Source: an uncultured Pelagibacteraceae bacterium
Lineage (GTDB): Bacteria; Pseudomonadota; Alphaproteobacteria; Pelagibacterales; Pelagibacteraceae
Assembly (NCBI GenBank): GCA_902634775.1
Contig: CACPLG010000001.1
Coordinates: 1-64,000 of the forward strand
Direction: 5' to 3'
DNA length: 64,000 bases
A program made the position numbers and the translations under genes. The notes beneath the pieces are model-generated. The model was not told where the DNA came from. It did no database searches and saw nothing but the letters and a program-made list of their open reading frames with translations. Numbering within the stretch: position 1 is the first letter of the stretch; every line of letters starts with the position of its first letter. Shown piece after piece: positions 19,392-29,144 of this stretch.

Positions 19392-20039
19392 ATGATAGAT
19401 AAAGTTTTTCCGAAAATACATAACGAGGGTTATAAATTTTTAGTAATCTTTGGACTTGGAACACTTGTTTTATATTTAATAAGTGGTTTCTTAGGTTTAA
19501 TAGGTGTTATTCTTACAATATGGGTTTACTATTTTTTTAGAGATCCAGAAAGATTTCCAATAAATGATGAAAATTATCTTGTAAGTCCGGCTGATGGATT
19601 AGTGATAAAAGTAGAGGAAGTTAATGGTCCTTCTGAACTTTCCTTAGATAATAAAAAATTTACCAAAGTAAGCGTATTCATGAATGTTTTCGATTGTCAC
19701 GTAAATAGAATTCCATGCAGTGGTGAAATTGAGGAAATTTTATATAAACCAGGCAAATTTTTAAATGCATCTCTAGACAAAGCCAGCGAAGATAATGAGA
19801 GAAATTATTATAAAATAAAAAATAGTAATGGTGATCAGGTTGTAGTTGTTCAAATTGCTGGTTTGATTGCTAGGCGTATTGTTACTGAGACAAACAAAGG
19901 AGAAAAACTAAACCAAGGTGATCGGATAGGAATGATTAGATTTGGTAGTAGGGCAGACATTTATTTTGAAAATTACAAACCTTTGGTAAAAGTAAACCAA
20001 AGAGCAGTAGCTGGTGAGACATTAATTGCAAAAAAATAA
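19392..20039 (+). CDS. psd: Phosphatidylserine decarboxylase, short form
   Basis: A 215-residue proenzyme that makes phosphatidylethanolamine from phosphatidylserine. Two hydrophobic stretches near residues 15-50 anchor it, and the self-cleavage serine lies in RFGSRADIYF near residue 188, generating the pyruvoyl group. The short length matches the PSD-A type used by many alphaproteobacteria and archaea. It is followed directly by pssA, which supplies its substrate, giving a two-gene phospholipid operon. The 3' end is one base from the pssA ATG. Confidence 0.95.
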   Translation: MIDKVFPKIHNEGYKFLVIFGLGTLVLYLISGFLGLIGVILTIWVYYFFRDPERFPINDENYLVSPADGLVIKVEEVNGPSELSLDNKKFTKVSVFMNVFDCHVNRIPCSGEIEEILYKPGKFLNASLDKASEDNERNYYKIKNSNGDQVVVVQIAGLIARRIVTETNKGEKLNQGDRIGMIRFGSRADIYFENYKPLVKVNQRAVAGETLIAKK

Positions 20040-20040
20040 A

Positions 20041-20838
20041 ATGGAACAACAAAATAAAAATTTCAAGTTAGTTGCGAACAAAAAAACAAGATCAATTTTA
20101 CCTAATATGTTTACACTAGTAGGCGTGTGTATAGGCTTAACGTCTATTAAATTTGCTTTTGATGGCAGCTTTGGTTTTGCAGTGCTAGCAATTTTAGTTG
20201 CGGGTATTATAGATGGTCTTGATGGAAGAATTGCAAGACTTATCAAAGGAACATCTGAAGTTGGTAAAGAACTAGACTCATTAACAGATGTTATAAGCTT
20301 TGGGGTTGCTCCTGCTTTTATAATGTATTTTTGGTCCTTAAATAATCTTGGAAGAGTAGGGTGGTTAGTTTGTTTGATTTATGTAATTTGTGTCGCTTTA
20401 AGATTGGCGAGATTTAATATTACCTCTAATACAAACGCAAAGTGGAAAGATAACTTTTTTGAAGGCGTCCCTTCGCCGGCTGGAGGTATTTTAGTTTTAT
20501 TTCCATTAATTTATAGTTTTAGTGAATTTCAACTTTTTTCATTTGAAAACAAATATCTAGTCCCTGGTTTTTTTATTTTAACTTCAATATTATTAATCAG
20601 CAAAATACCAACTTACTCTTTCAAAAAGATTGTAGTCCCTAGAAGATTAACAATCTTTTTATTATTTACGTTAATTTTATTTTTTGGGTTGTTATTAATC
20701 TATACTTATAACGTTATAGTAATATCAACTTTAATATACTTACTTCTTATACCAATTAGCTTTTTCCATTTTCGTAAACTGTCCAAAAAATTTAGCCATG
20801 TTAATCAAGATGGTGAAGATCAAGAAGATGTCCTTTAA
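20041..20838 (+). CDS. pssA: CDP-diacylglycerol--serine O-phosphatidyltransferase
   Basis: A 265-residue integral membrane enzyme that makes phosphatidylserine. The CDP-alcohol phosphotransferase signature D-G-x2-A-R-x8-G-x3-D-x3-D is exact in DGRIARLIKGTSEVGKELDS and the following aspartate. Eight or so hydrophobic helices follow. I used the ATG at 20041, immediately after the psd stop; an in-frame TTG at 20026 would overlap psd. The gene ends directly against the next cistron, whose ATG begins at 20839. Confidence 0.95.
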   Translation: MEQQNKNFKLVANKKTRSILPNMFTLVGVCIGLTSIKFAFDGSFGFAVLAILVAGIIDGLDGRIARLIKGTSEVGKELDSLTDVISFGVAPAFIMYFWSLNNLGRVGWLVCLIYVICVALRLARFNITSNTNAKWKDNFFEGVPSPAGGILVLFPLIYSFSEFQLFSFENKYLVPGFFILTSILLISKIPTYSFKKIVVPRRLTIFLLFTLILFFGLLLIYTYNVIVISTLIYLLLIPISFFHFRKLSKKFSHVNQDGEDQEDVL

Positions 20839-21753
20839 ATGAAAACAAAAGCTATAGTTTCTTTAGCAGATGAAAAGTATTTTGATTTATTAATTGAATT
20901 AATTGACTCAATTAAAAAGAAAACCGAGAGCAAAGATATAGCAATTTGTGTACTAGATGCAGGAATGAATGATAATCAAAGAGAACAATTAAAAAACAAG
21001 GTTGATGAAGTTACAAAAGCAGAGTGGGATATTGAAGTTTCAAATTTAAAAGTAATGGGAAAAGAATGGCTCAAAAGTCAAGTGTCTCGAGCATTTCTGC
21101 CAAGATATTTTCCAAATTATGAAAAGTATCTTTGGATAGACTGTGATGCATGGGTCAATGATTGGAAGTGTGTAGAATTATATTTCAAAGCATGTGAAAA
21201 AGGAAAATTAGGAATAACCCAAACAATGGGCCCAGGCTACAAAGTAATATCAAAAGTTAAATGGTTACTTGGAAAATTAGCGATTGTTAAAAGCCAAAAT
21301 TTCAAACATGCTCTTTCATCAAATATTGATATATCAAAATCAAGAAAACTTGCGTTTGCACCTCATATTAATATTGGTGTATTTTCACTTCAAAAAAATT
21401 CACCATGTTGGGAGGTATGGCAAAAAAATCTAAGACAAACTTTGAAAAGTGGAAAAATTTTTGGTTCAGAAGGGCTAGCAATAAATCTAAGTGTTTACAT
21501 AGACGAAGTAGACACAGAATTTTTACCTTTAAATTGTAATTGGATTGCAAGCAACCTACTTCCAAAATACGATAGCAACCAAAAAACATTTGTGGAGCCT
21601 TACTTACCAAATAATAAAATCGGTATCATGCACTTAGCTGCAGGAATTTGGAAAGATAATGTCGATATGAGATTGGATAAAAGCGTAAAAATTGATATTT
21701 ATAATCTTCAAGATCAAAAAGAACTTAAAAGTTTAAGGTTTAACTATAATTGA
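20839..21753 (+). CDS. GT8-like glycosyltransferase
   Basis: A 304-residue soluble protein whose order of motifs resembles glycosyltransferase family 8. It has an N-terminal strand AIVSLADEKYFDLLIELI, a DxD-type metal motif in YLWIDCDAWV (about residue 108), a conserved PHINIGVFSL region and a late HLAAGIWK histidine. It would transfer a sugar from a nucleotide donor. It lies between phospholipid genes and rlmE, so a surface lipid role is possible but unproven. The stop overlaps the TTG start of rlmE. Confidence 0.72.
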   Translation: MKTKAIVSLADEKYFDLLIELIDSIKKKTESKDIAICVLDAGMNDNQREQLKNKVDEVTKAEWDIEVSNLKVMGKEWLKSQVSRAFLPRYFPNYEKYLWIDCDAWVNDWKCVELYFKACEKGKLGITQTMGPGYKVISKVKWLLGKLAIVKSQNFKHALSSNIDISKSRKLAFAPHINIGVFSLQKNSPCWEVWQKNLRQTLKSGKIFGSEGLAINLSVYIDEVDTEFLPLNCNWIASNLLPKYDSNQKTFVEPYLPNNKIGIMHLAAGIWKDNVDMRLDKSVKIDIYNLQDQKELKSLRFNYN

Positions 21754-22361
21754 AAAAAAATAAGATTTCTAAAAGCTGGGTTATAAGACAGAGAAGAGAT
21801 AAGTATGTTCGTCAATCAAAGTTAGAAGGTTATAGATCGAGAGCAGTATATAAACTAAAAGAGTTAGACGAAAAATTTAAAATTGTTAAAAATAATTTAA
21901 GTATTTTAGACATAGGTTCTGCACCTGGAAGCTGGACACAATATCTATCTGAAAAATCAAAAGGCTCAAAAATAATGTCTATTGATCTTAAAGAAGTTGA
22001 AAAAATAAAAGACGTTTATCATGTTGTCGGTGATTTTTTGGATAATGAAAACCAAAAAATAATTACAGATTATTTTCCAAAAAAAATAGATCTTGTAGTC
22101 TCTGATATGGCGGTTAATACCACTGGCAATAAAAATTTAGATTCAATTCAAACGGGTGAACTTTCTTTAACAGCAATGCACTATGCTGTTGATATGCTGC
22201 GACCAAAAGGAATTTTTCTATCGAAAATTTTTATGGGTTCAACATTTAATGAAATTGTTGAAAATGCAAAAAAAAACTTTAAAGAAAGCAAAATCTTTAA
22301 ACCACCCTCTAGTAGAAAAGATTCGAAAGAAAGCTTCATCATCTGTAAAAATTTAAGATAG
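21750..22361 (+). CDS. rlmE: 23S rRNA 2'-O-ribose methyltransferase RlmE (FtsJ)
   Basis: A 203-residue SAM-dependent methyltransferase that modifies U2552 of the ribosomal A loop. Motif I is LDIGSAPGSWTQYLS near residues 51-65, the catalytic aspartate lies in VVSDMAVNTTG, the lysine in FLSKIFMGS and the glutamate in KESFIICKNLR, completing the K-D-K-E set with the basic N-terminal SKLEGYRSRAVYKL. The start is TTG, overlapping the previous stop (TTGA). No methionine start would keep the conserved N-terminus. Confidence 0.96.
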   Translation: MKKNKISKSWVIRQRRDKYVRQSKLEGYRSRAVYKLKELDEKFKIVKNNLSILDIGSAPGSWTQYLSEKSKGSKIMSIDLKEVEKIKDVYHVVGDFLDNENQKIITDYFPKKIDLVVSDMAVNTTGNKNLDSIQTGELSLTAMHYAVDMLRPKGIFLSKIFMGSTFNEIVENAKKNFKESKIFKPPSSRKDSKESFIICKNLR

Positions 22362-22398
22362 TCACTTTTAAATTTTCAGGAATCGTATATAAATTATT

Positions 22399-23475
22399 AT
22401 GGATCCTATAAAAGAAGCGCTCACCTTTGATGATGTTACTTTAGCACCAAAGTATTCTTCTGTTCTTCCTTCCGAAGTAAATACATCTGTCAAACTGTCA
22501 AAAAACTTAAATCTTAAAATACCTTTACTTTCGTCCGCCATGGACACAGTCACAGAGTCTAAAATGGCTATTGAAATGGCAAAGGCAGGGGGCATTGGAG
22601 TTATTCACAGAAATCTTTCCATTAGTGATCAAATATTAGAAATAAAAAAAGTTCAAAAAAAAGGGGTAGTAGTTGGAGCAGCAGTTGGGACTAATGATAC
22701 CGAACTATCTCGTGCAGAAAAAATTATTAGGTGTAAAGTAGATTTGATTGTTGTGGATACTGCGCATGGCCATACTAAAAGAGTGGCAAATATAATTAAA
22801 TTTATAAAAAGAAAAAAATCGAGCAAGACATCTCTGTGCGCCGGAAATATAGCTACAGCCGAAGCAGCAAAATTTTTATGCAAACTTGGAGTAGATATAG
22901 TAAAAGTAGGAATTGGACCAGGATCGATTTGTACAACTAGACTTGTTGCAGGTATTGGTGTTCCTCAGTTAAGTGCATTACTAGATGTAAAAAAAGGTTT
23001 AAACAAAAATGTTAAAATGATTTCAGATGGCGGAGTTAAATTTTCTGGAGATATTGCAAAAGCACTTGCTGCAGGTGCAGATGCGGTAATGGTAGGATCA
23101 ATGATCGCTGGTACCAATGAGGCTCCAGGTAAAATTATAAAAAAAAATGGAAAGTTATTTAAACTTTTCAGGGGAATGGGTTCAGTTGGAGCAATGAACA
23201 AAGGGTCTGCTGACAGATATTTTCAAAAAAAACAAAAGGATAGTTCAAAATATGTTCCAGAGGGAGTAGAAGGTTTAATTAAATATAAAGGCGACGTATC
23301 TAAGATAATTTTTAAACTTATTGGAGGACTTAAATCATCGATGGGCTACTTGGGTTCTAAAAATGTAATTAATCTAAGAAATAAACCAAGATTTGTTAAA
23401 ATTACAAAAGCCGGATTTTATGAGAGTATGGTTCATAGTATAGATGAGGTGAAAAAAACCAGCCAATATTTATGA
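22399..23475 (+). CDS. guaB: IMP dehydrogenase lacking the CBS (Bateman) module
   Basis: A 358-residue enzyme of GMP synthesis (IMP to XMP). The catalytic cysteine C178 lies in GIGPGSICTTR and the flap arginine-tyrosine pair R273-Y274 in GSADRYFQ, both diagnostic of IMP dehydrogenase rather than GMP reductase. Usual enzymes are about 490 residues with two CBS repeats after residue 90; here RNLSISDQILEIKKVQKKG passes straight to VVVGAAVGTND, so the regulatory module is absent. The reading frame is intact. It overlaps the next small gene by 4 bases, with guaA beyond it, so the guanine nucleotide branch is clustered. Confidence 0.94.
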   Translation: MDPIKEALTFDDVTLAPKYSSVLPSEVNTSVKLSKNLNLKIPLLSSAMDTVTESKMAIEMAKAGGIGVIHRNLSISDQILEIKKVQKKGVVVGAAVGTNDTELSRAEKIIRCKVDLIVVDTAHGHTKRVANIIKFIKRKKSSKTSLCAGNIATAEAAKFLCKLGVDIVKVGIGPGSICTTRLVAGIGVPQLSALLDVKKGLNKNVKMISDGGVKFSGDIAKALAAGADAVMVGSMIAGTNEAPGKIIKKNGKLFKLFRGMGSVGAMNKGSADRYFQKKQKDSSKYVPEGVEGLIKYKGDVSKIIFKLIGGLKSSMGYLGSKNVINLRNKPRFVKITKAGFYESMVHSIDEVKKTSQYL

Positions 23476-23906
23476 GGAATATAACTAAATTATTTTTAAT
23501 TTTATTGTTTTTTAAAACAACTGCTTATGGTTCGGAAAATTTTTATGACCAAGCAGTAGATAAATTCAATGATAAAAAATTTGATGATTCAAAATTTTTG
23601 TTTCATAGAAATATTGTATTTAACCCTACAGACGCCAAATCTTATTTATATTTAGCTAAGATTTTCAATTCTGAAAAAAACCAGAAAGAAGAAGAAAAAA
23701 ATTTGAATACTACTCTTCTACTTGAACCAAATAATGAAGAAGCAATTTATATGCTTATACAAATTAATCTTGATAAATCAAATTTTTCTAAAGCAAATGA
23801 ATTGTTAACAAAACTAGATATAGTTTGTAAGGATTTTTGCTCCAAAAAAAAAGAAATTAAAAAATCACTCCAAAATCTTGAAGCAAAAAATGAAAAAAAA
23901 CAGTAG
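23472..23906 (+). CDS. Exported TPR-like protein between guaB and guaA
   Basis: A 144-residue protein with a signal peptide (residues 1-20, cut after TAYGS) and two or three tetratricopeptide-like helical repeats ([61 protein letters not shown]). It is likely a periplasmic scaffold or an interaction partner, not a nucleotide enzyme. Its start overlaps guaB by 4 bases and its end overlaps guaA by 17, so it is locked into the operon. No function can be assigned. Confidence 0.75.
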   Translation: MRNITKLFLILLFFKTTAYGSENFYDQAVDKFNDKKFDDSKFLFHRNIVFNPTDAKSYLYLAKIFNSEKNQKEEEKNLNTTLLLEPNNEEAIYMLIQINLDKSNFSKANELLTKLDIVCKDFCSKKKEIKKSLQNLEAKNEKKQ

Positions 23907-25449
23907 AGCTAAGAAAATTCTTATAATTGATTTTGGTTCTCAATATACTCAATTAATTGCAAGACGTGTTAGAGAGCTTGGTGTATTTTCTGAAATATCA
24001 AATCATAAACAAATTAAAAAAGTTAATGTGGAGGAACTGTTTGGAATTATTTTATCAGGTGGTCCTTTAAATGTTTATGAAGATAAAAAAATAAATTTTA
24101 ATAAAAAGATTTTAAACTTGAAAGTTCCTATTCTAGGTCTTTGCTTCGGCCATCAGTTAATCTCAAGACATTATGGTGGCAAAGTTATAACAGCAAAAAA
24201 TAGAGAATTTGGTTTAGCTACTTTAAAGAAAAAATTAAACTCTAAATTAACCAAAAACTTTTTTGATAACCGTAAACAAAGGAATGTGTGGATGAGCCAT
24301 GCAGATCACGTAACAAGACTACCAAAAGGTTTTAAAGCAGCAGCATCAACAAAAGGTTCAAAATTTACAATAATTGAAAATGATGTAATCAAGAGATATG
24401 GTGTTCAATTCCATCCTGAAGTAACTCACACAGAAAAAGGAATTTTATTACTTAAAAATTTTGTTTTTGGAATATGCAAGTCAAAAAAAAATTGGTCAAC
24501 AGATCATCAAAAAAAAACATTAATAAAAAATGTCCAAAATCAAATTGGTAATAAAAAAATAATTTGTGCATTGTCTGGAGGTGTAGATAGCAGTGTTGTG
24601 GCACAACTATTAAACAAAGCAGTTGGTAAACAATTACACTGTATATTTGTTAATACAGGATTGTTAAGACTTAATGAGGAAAAACAAGTAGTAAATACTT
24701 TTAAAAAAAAACTAAAAATGAATTTGATATACGTAAATGCAGCAGATGAATTTTTAAAGAAATTAAACAATATTACGGAACCTGAGAAGAAAAGAAAGAT
24801 AATTGGAAATCTATTTGTCAAAATTTTTGAACGCTATGCAAAAAAACTTAAAAATGTGAAATTTTTAGCCCAAGGGACCTTATACCCAGATTTGATTGAA
24901 AGTAAGTCAGTGACTGGAAGTCAAACATCTAAAATTAAATCACACCATAATGTTGGTGGATTACCAAAAAAAATGAAATTGAAATTGTGCGAACCATTAA
25001 GATTGCTTTTTAAGGATGAAGTAAGAAAACTTGGAATAAAATTGAATTTATCTAAGGATATAATTAGTCGTCACCCATTTCCAGGGCCAGGATTGGCAAT
25101 AAGAATGCCAGGCAAAGTCTCGAAAGATAAAATAGAAATATTAAAGCAGGCAGATAATATTTTTATTTCTGAACTTAAAAAAGAAAAATTATATGATAAA
25201 ATTTGGCAAGCATATGCTGCTTTGTTACCGGTAAAAACTGTTGGTGTTATGGGCGATAATAGAACTTATGAGTATATTTGCTTGTTAAGAGCAATAACTT
25301 CTCAAGATGGTATGACAGCAGATTTTTTTGATTTTCCTAAAAATTTCATACAAAATGTATCTAATAAAATTATTAACAACATTAGAGGGATAAACAGAGT
25401 AGTGTATGATGTTACTTCAAAACCACCAAGCACTATTGAATTAGAGTAA
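23890..25449 (+). CDS. guaA: GMP synthase (glutamine-hydrolysing)
   Basis: A 519-residue fusion of glutamine amidotransferase and ATP-pyrophosphatase domains that turns XMP into GMP. The class I amidotransferase nucleophile is in LGLCFGHQL with its histidine-glutamate in FHPEVTHT, and the ATP loop is [12 protein letters not shown] near residue 220. The C-terminal dimer domain ends in [10 protein letters not shown], the family's usual end. I chose the ATG at 23890 over an upstream TTG. The stop overlaps the panB start by one base. Confidence 0.98.
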   Translation: MKKNSRAKKILIIDFGSQYTQLIARRVRELGVFSEISNHKQIKKVNVEELFGIILSGGPLNVYEDKKINFNKKILNLKVPILGLCFGHQLISRHYGGKVITAKNREFGLATLKKKLNSKLTKNFFDNRKQRNVWMSHADHVTRLPKGFKAAASTKGSKFTIIENDVIKRYGVQFHPEVTHTEKGILLLKNFVFGICKSKKNWSTDHQKKTLIKNVQNQIGNKKIICALSGGVDSSVVAQLLNKAVGKQLHCIFVNTGLLRLNEEKQVVNTFKKKLKMNLIYVNAADEFLKKLNNITEPEKKRKIIGNLFVKIFERYAKKLKNVKFLAQGTLYPDLIESKSVTGSQTSKIKSHHNVGGLPKKMKLKLCEPLRLLFKDEVRKLGIKLNLSKDIISRHPFPGPGLAIRMPGKVSKDKIEILKQADNIFISELKKEKLYDKIWQAYAALLPVKTVGVMGDNRTYEYICLLRAITSQDGMTADFFDFPKNFIQNVSNKIINNIRGINRVVYDVTSKPPSTIELE

Positions 25450-26225
25450 TGAACAATAAAATAAAAAAAATTTTAAAGAAAAAAAATAAATCTAAGATTG
25501 TTTGCCTTACAGCATATTCAAAAAATATTGCCGAAATAATTGATGATCATGCAGATATAGTTCTAGTTGGAGACTCTCTTGGATCTGTCCTTTATAATTA
25601 TGATACAACAAGAAAAGTAAGCCTTAATATGATGATTGAACATACCAAAAGTGCTAGAATGGGTGTTAAAAAAAGTCTTTTAGTAATTGACCTTCCTTAT
25701 AATACCTACAGAAATAAATCTGAAGCACTTAAAAATTCTAAAAAAGCAATTAAAGAGACAAAATGTGATGCTGTCAAAGTCGAGGGGGGAACAAGGGTTA
25801 AAGAAATAGTAAAACATTTAGTCAAAAATAAGATACCCGTATTAGGCCATATTGGTATAACTCCACAAACAACAAAAGGAAAATTTAGGTCTAAAGGTAA
25901 AAATGAAAAAGAAATAAGAAAACTTTTAAAGGATGCTCGAGATTTAGAGCAAAGCGGGGCTTTTGGAATGGTTTTAGAATGTATTTATAGCGATATCTCT
26001 AAACAAATAACAAGTGCAATTAATATACCAACAATAGGAATTGGCGCTTCAGTAAATTGTGATGGCCAGGTTCTTGTAACTGATGATTTAATTGGTTTGA
26101 ATGAAACGAAATTTAGGTTTGTTAAAAAATTCGGGAATATAAAGAAAGACATTAAAAGTGCAGTTATAAAATATAAAAACTCAGTAAAACAAAAAAAATT
26201 TCCCTCTAAAAAAAACAGTTATTAA
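25449..26225 (+). CDS. panB: 3-methyl-2-oxobutanoate hydroxymethyltransferase
   Basis: A 258-residue TIM-barrel enzyme that adds a hydroxymethyl group from methylene-tetrahydrofolate to ketoisovalerate, first step of pantothenate synthesis. Motifs include VLVGDSLGSVLYNYDTTRKVS (metal and ligand aspartate), DLPYNTY and VKVEGG, and GHIGITPQ. It is translationally coupled to guaA. No other pantothenate gene is in the window, and SAR11 genomes are known to have gaps in this pathway, so the presence of panB does not show that the cell makes vitamin B5. Confidence 0.93.
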   Translation: MNNKIKKILKKKNKSKIVCLTAYSKNIAEIIDDHADIVLVGDSLGSVLYNYDTTRKVSLNMMIEHTKSARMGVKKSLLVIDLPYNTYRNKSEALKNSKKAIKETKCDAVKVEGGTRVKEIVKHLVKNKIPVLGHIGITPQTTKGKFRSKGKNEKEIRKLLKDARDLEQSGAFGMVLECIYSDISKQITSAINIPTIGIGASVNCDGQVLVTDDLIGLNETKFRFVKKFGNIKKDIKSAVIKYKNSVKQKKFPSKKNSY

Positions 26226-26232
26226 TTAAGAA

Positions 26233-27423
26233 CTACCTTTGCTGTCTTGTCCTAAATTTACCTTTGCTAACCTCTTTTTCTAAAAATGTTCCAAAAGCAT
26301 CACCATTTATATCAAATTCAACATTTGTAGCCCCCTCATAGTCAATTTTTTTTCCCTTTTTTAGAAGTTTTAAACCTTTAGCAATCTCGCCTGGATAGAT
26401 TTTGGTACCTGGAGAATTACTCACTGACATAATATTTTTAGATAAATTATTATTTGATTTAAAATATTTTTCCTGCAAGGCAAGAACGATAACTGCCGCT
26501 GCATCGTAAGACTCACCGATAAATGGTCCTGAAGTATTAATGTTATTTTTTTTGGCAATTCTATAAAATGAGTTAATATTTTTAGTATTTGAACCTGAAA
26601 TTATTCCAAATGAATTATTAATTAATTTGCCGAACTCTTTTTCGGTAGATTCATTTATCATCCTATCCGATAAAATAAATTTTTCGAAAGCACCTGAGTC
26701 AAGAATTGACTTAATTAATCTTTCCCCATCTTGTTCAATTTCAGTAAAAATTGCAACAGCGTCTCCTCCTGCAGCAGCTAAGACTGATACTTCATTTGAA
26801 AGATCAGTTTTATTTATCTTTATGGGTACGCTTACAGTAATCTCTACATTGCTATCAGTAAGTGTTTTTTTAAAATTTTTCTCAAGTTCTTTTCCATAAT
26901 TTGTGTCTTGGAATGAAACTGCAATTCGTTTGATGCCCTTATCTTTTGAAATTTTAGCTAAAACTTCACCATCCCTATTACTTGGAGTAGTAGTTCTAAA
27001 AAATAAGTTTTTTTCATCTAACATTGACAACAAAGGAGTGGTAGCCGATGGAGAAATCATAGGAATATTTTTTTCGTTAGCCGACCCCAAAAGAATTCCT
27101 TCAGATATTCCAGGGCAGGCAGCACCAATGATTCCAATAATATTATTTTCATTAATTGTTTTGTTTACTGATTTAATGTTGGACGTGTCACATTTTGTAT
27201 CTATTTTAATTGAATTGACTTTTTCCTTACCATTTAAAAATATTTTTGAGGAATTCGCCTCTGAAACTGCCAACTCTGCTGAAGACACCATACTTGGAAC
27301 AATAGATTCTGTTGGACCAGTAAAACCAAGAGCTATACCGATTGTTATTTCATTCGCCTGAATTTCTGTTTGATTTCCTATGAAACAGAATAAAAAAAGG
27401 ATACTTAGAATTTTTTTTCTCAT
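26233..27423 (-). CDS. Periplasmic solute-binding protein (LivJ/amide-urea type)
   Basis: A 396-residue type I periplasmic binding protein. A signal peptide (residues 1-23) is followed by ITIGIALGFTGPTESIV, the usual entry of branched-chain amino acid and amide-binding proteins, and by two alternating alpha/beta lobes (VIGAACPGISEGIL, PMISPSATTPLLS, FIGESYDAAAVIVLAL). No permease or ATPase gene is adjacent, so it is an orphan receptor or works with a transporter elsewhere. It faces panB convergently with 7 bases between them. Confidence 0.85.
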   Translation of the reverse strand: MRKKILSILFLFCFIGNQTEIQANEITIGIALGFTGPTESIVPSMVSSAELAVSEANSSKIFLNGKEKVNSIKIDTKCDTSNIKSVNKTINENNIIGIIGAACPGISEGILLGSANEKNIPMISPSATTPLLSMLDEKNLFFRTTTPSNRDGEVLAKISKDKGIKRIAVSFQDTNYGKELEKNFKKTLTDSNVEITVSVPIKINKTDLSNEVSVLAAAGGDAVAIFTEIEQDGERLIKSILDSGAFEKFILSDRMINESTEKEFGKLINNSFGIISGSNTKNINSFYRIAKKNNINTSGPFIGESYDAAAVIVLALQEKYFKSNNNLSKNIMSVSNSPGTKIYPGEIAKGLKLLKKGKKIDYEGATNVEFDINGDAFGTFLEKEVSKGKFRTRQQR

Positions 27424-27471
27424 GATTAGGTAAAATAAAAATATGCCATGATTAATACTTTTTCAATTAGG

Positions 27472-28326
27472 TTATTTTACCTTTTGAATTAAAAACACAG
27501 ATCCAATTACAATTATTCCTCCTAAAGTCATTATCAAACTAGGGATTTCATTAAATATTATAAATGTTTGGATTAATCCAAATACAGGAAATAGAGCATA
27601 AAAGGGAAGAACTTTTCCAACTGTATAAAACTTATATAAGTAAAACAAAGACATATGGGCGCCTATTGAAACAATTAAACCAGAGTAGATTATAAAAAAC
27701 CACATATCTAGCTGAATGTTCTTTAGAATAATCATTGTATTTCCCTCAAAGAAAAATGATAAAAGTATTAATACAACAAATCCAATAGATGCCATGAAAA
27801 AATTCGTAGTTACGATGCTTAACTTATTTGTATCTCTACTAGCTACATTTGCAATAGCGTAAGAGAATGCCATTAGAGCTGTGAGCACAAGTGCAAAAAT
27901 GTTGTTTATTAACTCTGGATCAAAACCAATAAAAATTATCCCCAAAAAAGATGTAATTACAAAAAACCATTTTTGAAAACTAAATTTTTCATTTAAGAAA
28001 AAATTACTTAAAATAATTGCAAATGGAATAGCAAGCTGAGAACCTATTATAACGGGTGAAACTATATTAGACTCCTGTAAAGATAGATAAGTGAAACCTG
28101 TAACACCAACCCCCATTGAGAAAGAAAAAATAAATAAAGATTTCAAATTTTCTTTAGGGATCTTAAAATCAAAAAAGGGTAATAAACAAATTACGACTAC
28201 CAACATTCTAAGCGATCCAAAAAGTAAGGGTGGTACATTTGTGTTTAAGACAAGTTTTCCAAAAACAAAGGCACTTCCAAATAGTGCCATGATTAATAAA
28301 ATTAATAAGTAATGTTTAATAGTCAA
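27472..28326 (-). CDS. EamA/DMT family transporter
   Basis: A 284-residue membrane protein with ten predicted helices in two five-helix EamA repeats (about residues 5-130 and 140-282), typical of drug/metabolite transporters that move amino acids, metabolites or nucleotide sugars. The opening LLILLIMALFGSAFVFGK and the final segment ending GGIIVIGSVFLIQKVK are characteristic. It starts 57 bases from the divergent isomerase gene. Substrate cannot be predicted; the divergent position hints at export or import of a compound from the osmolyte cluster. Confidence 0.88.
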   Translation of the reverse strand: MTIKHYLLILLIMALFGSAFVFGKLVLNTNVPPLLFGSLRMLVVVICLLPFFDFKIPKENLKSLFIFSFSMGVGVTGFTYLSLQESNIVSPVIIGSQLAIPFAIILSNFFLNEKFSFQKWFFVITSFLGIIFIGFDPELINNIFALVLTALMAFSYAIANVASRDTNKLSIVTTNFFMASIGFVVLILLSFFFEGNTMIILKNIQLDMWFFIIYSGLIVSIGAHMSLFYLYKFYTVGKVLPFYALFPVFGLIQTFIIFNEIPSLIMTLGGIIVIGSVFLIQKVK

Positions 28327-28383
28327 AAAAATCCAATTTTAAAATGATTTATAGAATGACATTCATATTTTTTAAGTTATCCT

Positions 28384-29136
28384 ATGTCAATTAATATGAA
28401 TTCAAAAAAGATTAAAGCTCAATTTGCAAAAGAGACTAACCCAAAAGTGGGTTTAATTGTTTTATCGACCGACAACATGATAGAAAAAGATTTCTCAAAA
28501 GTCTTAAGTGATAAACCAGTAGATTTATATGTTAATAGGATTAAAAATTATAATCCTGTAACAGCTGAAAATTTAAAAAAAATGTCAGAAAACATTACTT
28601 CAGTTGCGGACAACATATTACCCGGTGAAAAAGTGGATTGTGTTGTTTTTGGATGCACATCAGGAACAATAGTTTCTGGTTTTGATAATATAAAAAAAAA
28701 AATTAATTTAGCTAAACCAAATGCTTTAGTTACAGCTCCAAGCACTGCAGCTTTAAATGCCCTTAAGAAAAAGAATATTAAAAGAATATCTGTAGTCACA
28801 CCATATATTAAGTCTTTAAATGATGATGTTGTAAATTTTTTTAAAGAAAATAACTTTGATATAGTTTCAAATACATATTTTGATATTGAGTCAGATGTGG
28901 ATATTGGAAAAGTAGATCAAAATAAGCTATTTGAGATATTATCAGAAATTGATCATAATCAAGCTCAGGCGCTATTTGTTTCTTGTACTTCATTACCAGT
29001 TTTAAACATAATTGAAAAACTTGAAAAAAAATTAAATATGATTGTGTTATCAAGTAACCAAGCACTAATTTGGGAAACTCTAGAAAAAATAAATGAGAAT
29101 AAATCTGTAACTGGATTTGGAAGCTTATTTAATTAA
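28384..29136 (+). CDS. Asp/Glu racemase superfamily, maleate isomerase/EutA-like
   Basis: A 250-residue member of the two-cysteine racemase/arylmalonate decarboxylase/maleate isomerase superfamily. The catalytic cysteines are C91 in VFGCTSGT and C201 in VSCTSLPV, each leading a lobe. EutA proteins of this type occur in ectoine catabolic clusters beside the ectoine hydrolase, and the next gene here is exactly such a hydrolase, 8 bases downstream. That context favours an ectoine-related role over true maleate isomerisation. The exact reaction of EutA in ectoine use is unsettled. Confidence 0.8.
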   Translation: MSINMNSKKIKAQFAKETNPKVGLIVLSTDNMIEKDFSKVLSDKPVDLYVNRIKNYNPVTAENLKKMSENITSVADNILPGEKVDCVVFGCTSGTIVSGFDNIKKKINLAKPNALVTAPSTAALNALKKKNIKRISVVTPYIKSLNDDVVNFFKENNFDIVSNTYFDIESDVDIGKVDQNKLFEILSEIDHNQAQALFVSCTSLPVLNIIEKLEKKLNMIVLSSNQALIWETLEKINENKSVTGFGSLFN

Positions 29137-29144
29137 TTTTATAT

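Noticed and set aside
22399-23475. GMP reductase (guaC) as the identity of the short IMPDH-like gene
   Set aside because: The flap arginine-tyrosine motif DRYFQ and the SICTTR active site are those of IMP dehydrogenase, and the gene lies next to guaA.
24540-24821. Antisense and shadow ORFs inside guaA and many other genes
   Set aside because: They lie wholly within well-supported genes on the other strand or frame and encode low-complexity proteins without homology-like motifs.
23878-25449. TTG start of guaA at 23878
   Set aside because: The ATG at 23890 gives the typical GuaA N-terminus; the earlier start only adds four residues.
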